7,926 nt of DNA from an uncultured Verrucomicrobiota bacterium (lineage in GTDB: Bacteria; Verrucomicrobiota; Kiritimatiellia; RFP12; UBA1067): NCBI GenBank assembly GCA_946615275.1, contig CAMOHV010000043.1, positions 1-7,926 of the forward strand. The letters are read 5' to 3'. Under the pieces are notes generated by a model that saw only the letters and a list, made by a program, of their open reading frames with translations, had not been told where the DNA came from and did not search any database. This document shows, piece by piece, positions 6,538 to 7,926 of the stretch. Position 1 is the first letter of the stretch; each line of letters starts with the position of its first letter. Made by a program: the position numbers and the translations under genes.

Positions 6538-7810
6538 GTGGGGTTTTCACGGCCGATGCTGCGGGAATGTAATTGGACGGACATTGTTTCCTGCACCATT
6601 CACGCATGGAAAATCCGGTGACGCCCTTGAATTCGCGGCAGAGGGCCGGAAGCGAACGGTAGCCGCATGTGTCGGCTATGCACGCAAGCGAACAGTCATG
6701 CGTCGCCAGCATGTCCTTGACCCGCTCGATGCGCGTCTGCCGCAGGGCATCAAATACCGTCTGCCCAACGGCCTCGAGGAACAACTTGTCCGCAAACCGG
6801 CGCGAAACGCCCATCAACTCCGCAATCTGAACGGAAGGGACGTTTTCCCGTGCGTGAAGGCGTATGAATTCAAGAGCCTTGACCACACGTCGGTCAACAT
6901 CCGGGAACAGACGCGTGGAGGCCCGTCTGCACACACGCTCCACGCCGAAGGATGCCGATGGCGGGCAGTTCTTCGGGCACGACATGCGCCGCGCGAGAAG
7001 TTCCACCGCCAGGGCGCCTGCGCGCGCCAAGTCCAACCTGACGCTCGAAAGGGAAATCGGGAGATTCTCGCAGATGTGTTCGTCGTCATCCACGCCCAGG
7101 ATTGCGATTTCATCCGGAACCGGGATGGGCATCATGGCGCAGACGCCTATGAGATACGACGCCACCTTGTCGTTTGCCGCGAACACTCCGCACGGGCGCG
7201 GAATTCTTTCAAGCCATCTGGCCATCGTCATGGGGATCTCGGCCTCGACGGACATGTTCAGTCCGTCAGGCCCGGCATGGAAACGTTTTCCATTCATGCG
7301 TACGAGCTTCGCGAAACATTCACAGCGTTCCCGGCTCCAGCGGGTCTCTTTTTCCACCGTGTAAGGCAGATATGCATAGTCGCCGAATCCCAGCGCAAGG
7401 AGTTCCCGGGCCGCCGCCTCGGCCACTGCGGCTGAGTCGTTGTGCACGGTGACGGATCGCCTGGGCGCGTCGGGTGCCTGGCAGTCAAGAAACACGACGG
7501 GGATGCCGCCGAAATCCTCAATCGGCAGGTTGGGCACCCTGCCCGCGCATTCGACGATGCAGCCTGCCGGGCGCCAGAACTCAATGAGCGACTTCACGTC
7601 CACCGAGGCTCCACCGTCCGCCAGCTGATGGCGTATCTGCGCGGCCAATCCAAATTCGATCTCCTGAACCTGCCAACCCGCTTCGTGGGCACAACGGAAG
7701 AGATTCGCGAATTCGACGCTGTCCTGCTTGTTGAAAGACTTTCGAAACAGCAGCACGGGTACGTGGTTCTTACGGGCGGCGTGTTCGCGTTGTTTCAAGT
7801 TGTCGACCAT
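6515..7810 (-). CDS. XylR-type transcriptional regulator (LacI-like sugar sensor + AraC HTH)
   Basis: 431 residues, about the length of XylR-family regulators. Residues 17-300 match the periplasmic-binding-protein fold used as a sugar sensor by LacI/XylR proteins: VPVLLF strand at 17-22, AANDKVA at 211-217, VPDEIAILGVDDDE at 231-244, and the SLSSV-R segment at 253-258. Residues 306-408 are an AraC-type DNA-binding domain with two helix-turn-helix units, the first near 326-346 (IAELMGVSRRFADKLF) and the second near 374-396 (IADTCGYRSLPALCREF). It is cytoplasmic and probably activates in response to a sugar. The start is ATG 7810; an in-frame TAA lies about ten codons upstream with no other start between, and no clear Shine-Dalgarno is visible. 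Its stop lies 71 bases before the next gene, inside a candidate operator, which points to local control of the downstream operon and perhaps autoregulation. The ligand cannot be inferred. Confidence 0.9.
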   Translation of the reverse strand: MVDNLKQREHAARKNHVPVLLFRKSFNKQDSVEFANLFRCAHEAGWQVQEIEFGLAAQIRHQLADGGASVDVKSLIEFWRPAGCIVECAGRVPNLPIEDFGGIPVVFLDCQAPDAPRRSVTVHNDSAAVAEAAARELLALGFGDYAYLPYTVEKETRWSRERCECFAKLVRMNGKRFHAGPDGLNMSVEAEIPMTMARWLERIPRPCGVFAANDKVASYLIGVCAMMPIPVPDEIAILGVDDDEHICENLPISLSSVRLDLARAGALAVELLARRMSCPKNCPPSASFGVERVCRRASTRLFPDVDRRVVKALEFIRLHARENVPSVQIAELMGVSRRFADKLFLEAVGQTVFDALRQTRIERVKDMLATHDCSLACIADTCGYRSLPALCREFKGVTGFSMREWCRKQCPSNYIPAASAVKTPLPKMRDF

Positions 7811-7926
7811 GTGTATGCAAAGCGAGTATGACGTTCCTTAGCGGAGAAGAGCGCTTTCAGCGCCGAGACCGTGAGCGACTTGCCGAAGCGACGCGGACGC
7901 GAGATGAAGAAGAGCTTGGCGCCGAT
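7795..7926 (-). pseudogene. Truncated AAA-ATPase-like (PF09820-type) gene remnant
   Basis: The frame is open from the right edge (7926) to TGA 7795-7797, giving 43 visible residues. The segment KLFFISRPRRFGKSL, followed by a helix ending ALFSAKE, is characteristic of the N-terminal P-loop of the AAA-ATPase-like family (PF09820, usually with a PD-(D/E)XK nuclease-like C-terminus), whose members are typically over 500 residues. After SAKE the family normally continues with an ELF-x-GL-like stretch. Here it changes to unrelated residues (RHTRFAYTW) and stops; neither other frame restores the family sequence, so this is a truncation and not a simple frameshift. The remnant overlaps the regulator start by 16 bases. 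The N-terminus is outside the window. Family recognition is by eye. Confidence 0.65.

Noticed and set aside
6497..7435. Plus-strand open frame of 312 codons over the regulator
   Set aside because: Lies opposite a well-supported XylR-type gene; no recognisable domain.
7841..7860. Short GCGCT/AGCGC hairpin in the ATPase remnant
   Set aside because: Only 5-bp arms in GC-rich coding sequence; expected by chance.

Overview
The window looks like an accessory carbohydrate-utilisation locus from a GC-rich, Gram-negative, polysaccharide-degrading bacterium. My best guess is the PVC superphylum (Kiritimatiellota/Lentisphaerota type). The grounds are a XylR-type regulator beside secreted beta-helix proteins and multidomain glycosidases, plus an AAA-ATPase-like family fragment. 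This assignment is inference; no marker gene is present.

All real genes read on the minus strand, so the locus runs from high to low coordinates. First comes a truncated 5' remnant of an AAA-ATPase-like gene (7795-7926), entering from the right edge. It is followed by a XylR/AraC-family regulator of 431 residues (6515-7810). A short AT-rich control region (about 6441-6540) then holds an 11-bp inverted repeat spanning the regulator stop, an extended -10 promoter and a ribosome binding site. Next is a secreted beta-structured protein of unknown function, 718 residues (4287-6443). Last is a very large secreted multidomain enzyme that starts 9 bases after it and runs off the left edge (1-4277, 1425 codons visible).

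The large enzyme is the main content. In order it has a signal peptide, a GH28-like right-handed beta-helix, an unrecognised linker, two beta-sandwich-like regions, a clan GH-A-like TIM barrel with a plausible pair of catalytic glutamates, a C-terminal beta-sandwich and a CBM9-like sugar-binding domain. It is open across the whole left half of the window with no frame break. Leucine codon choice changes sharply near residue 630, which suggests that two genes of different history were joined.

Likely working model (inference): the regulator senses a sugar through its LacI-type domain and controls the promoter just below its stop codon. That promoter would drive a two-gene operon encoding an exported beta-solenoid-like protein and an exported, possibly bifunctional, polysaccharide-degrading enzyme. 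The substrate cannot be named from sequence alone. There is no gene-free stretch over 300 bases, and I saw no RNA gene, CRISPR array or insertion sequence. The long plus-strand open frames opposite these genes are shadows.
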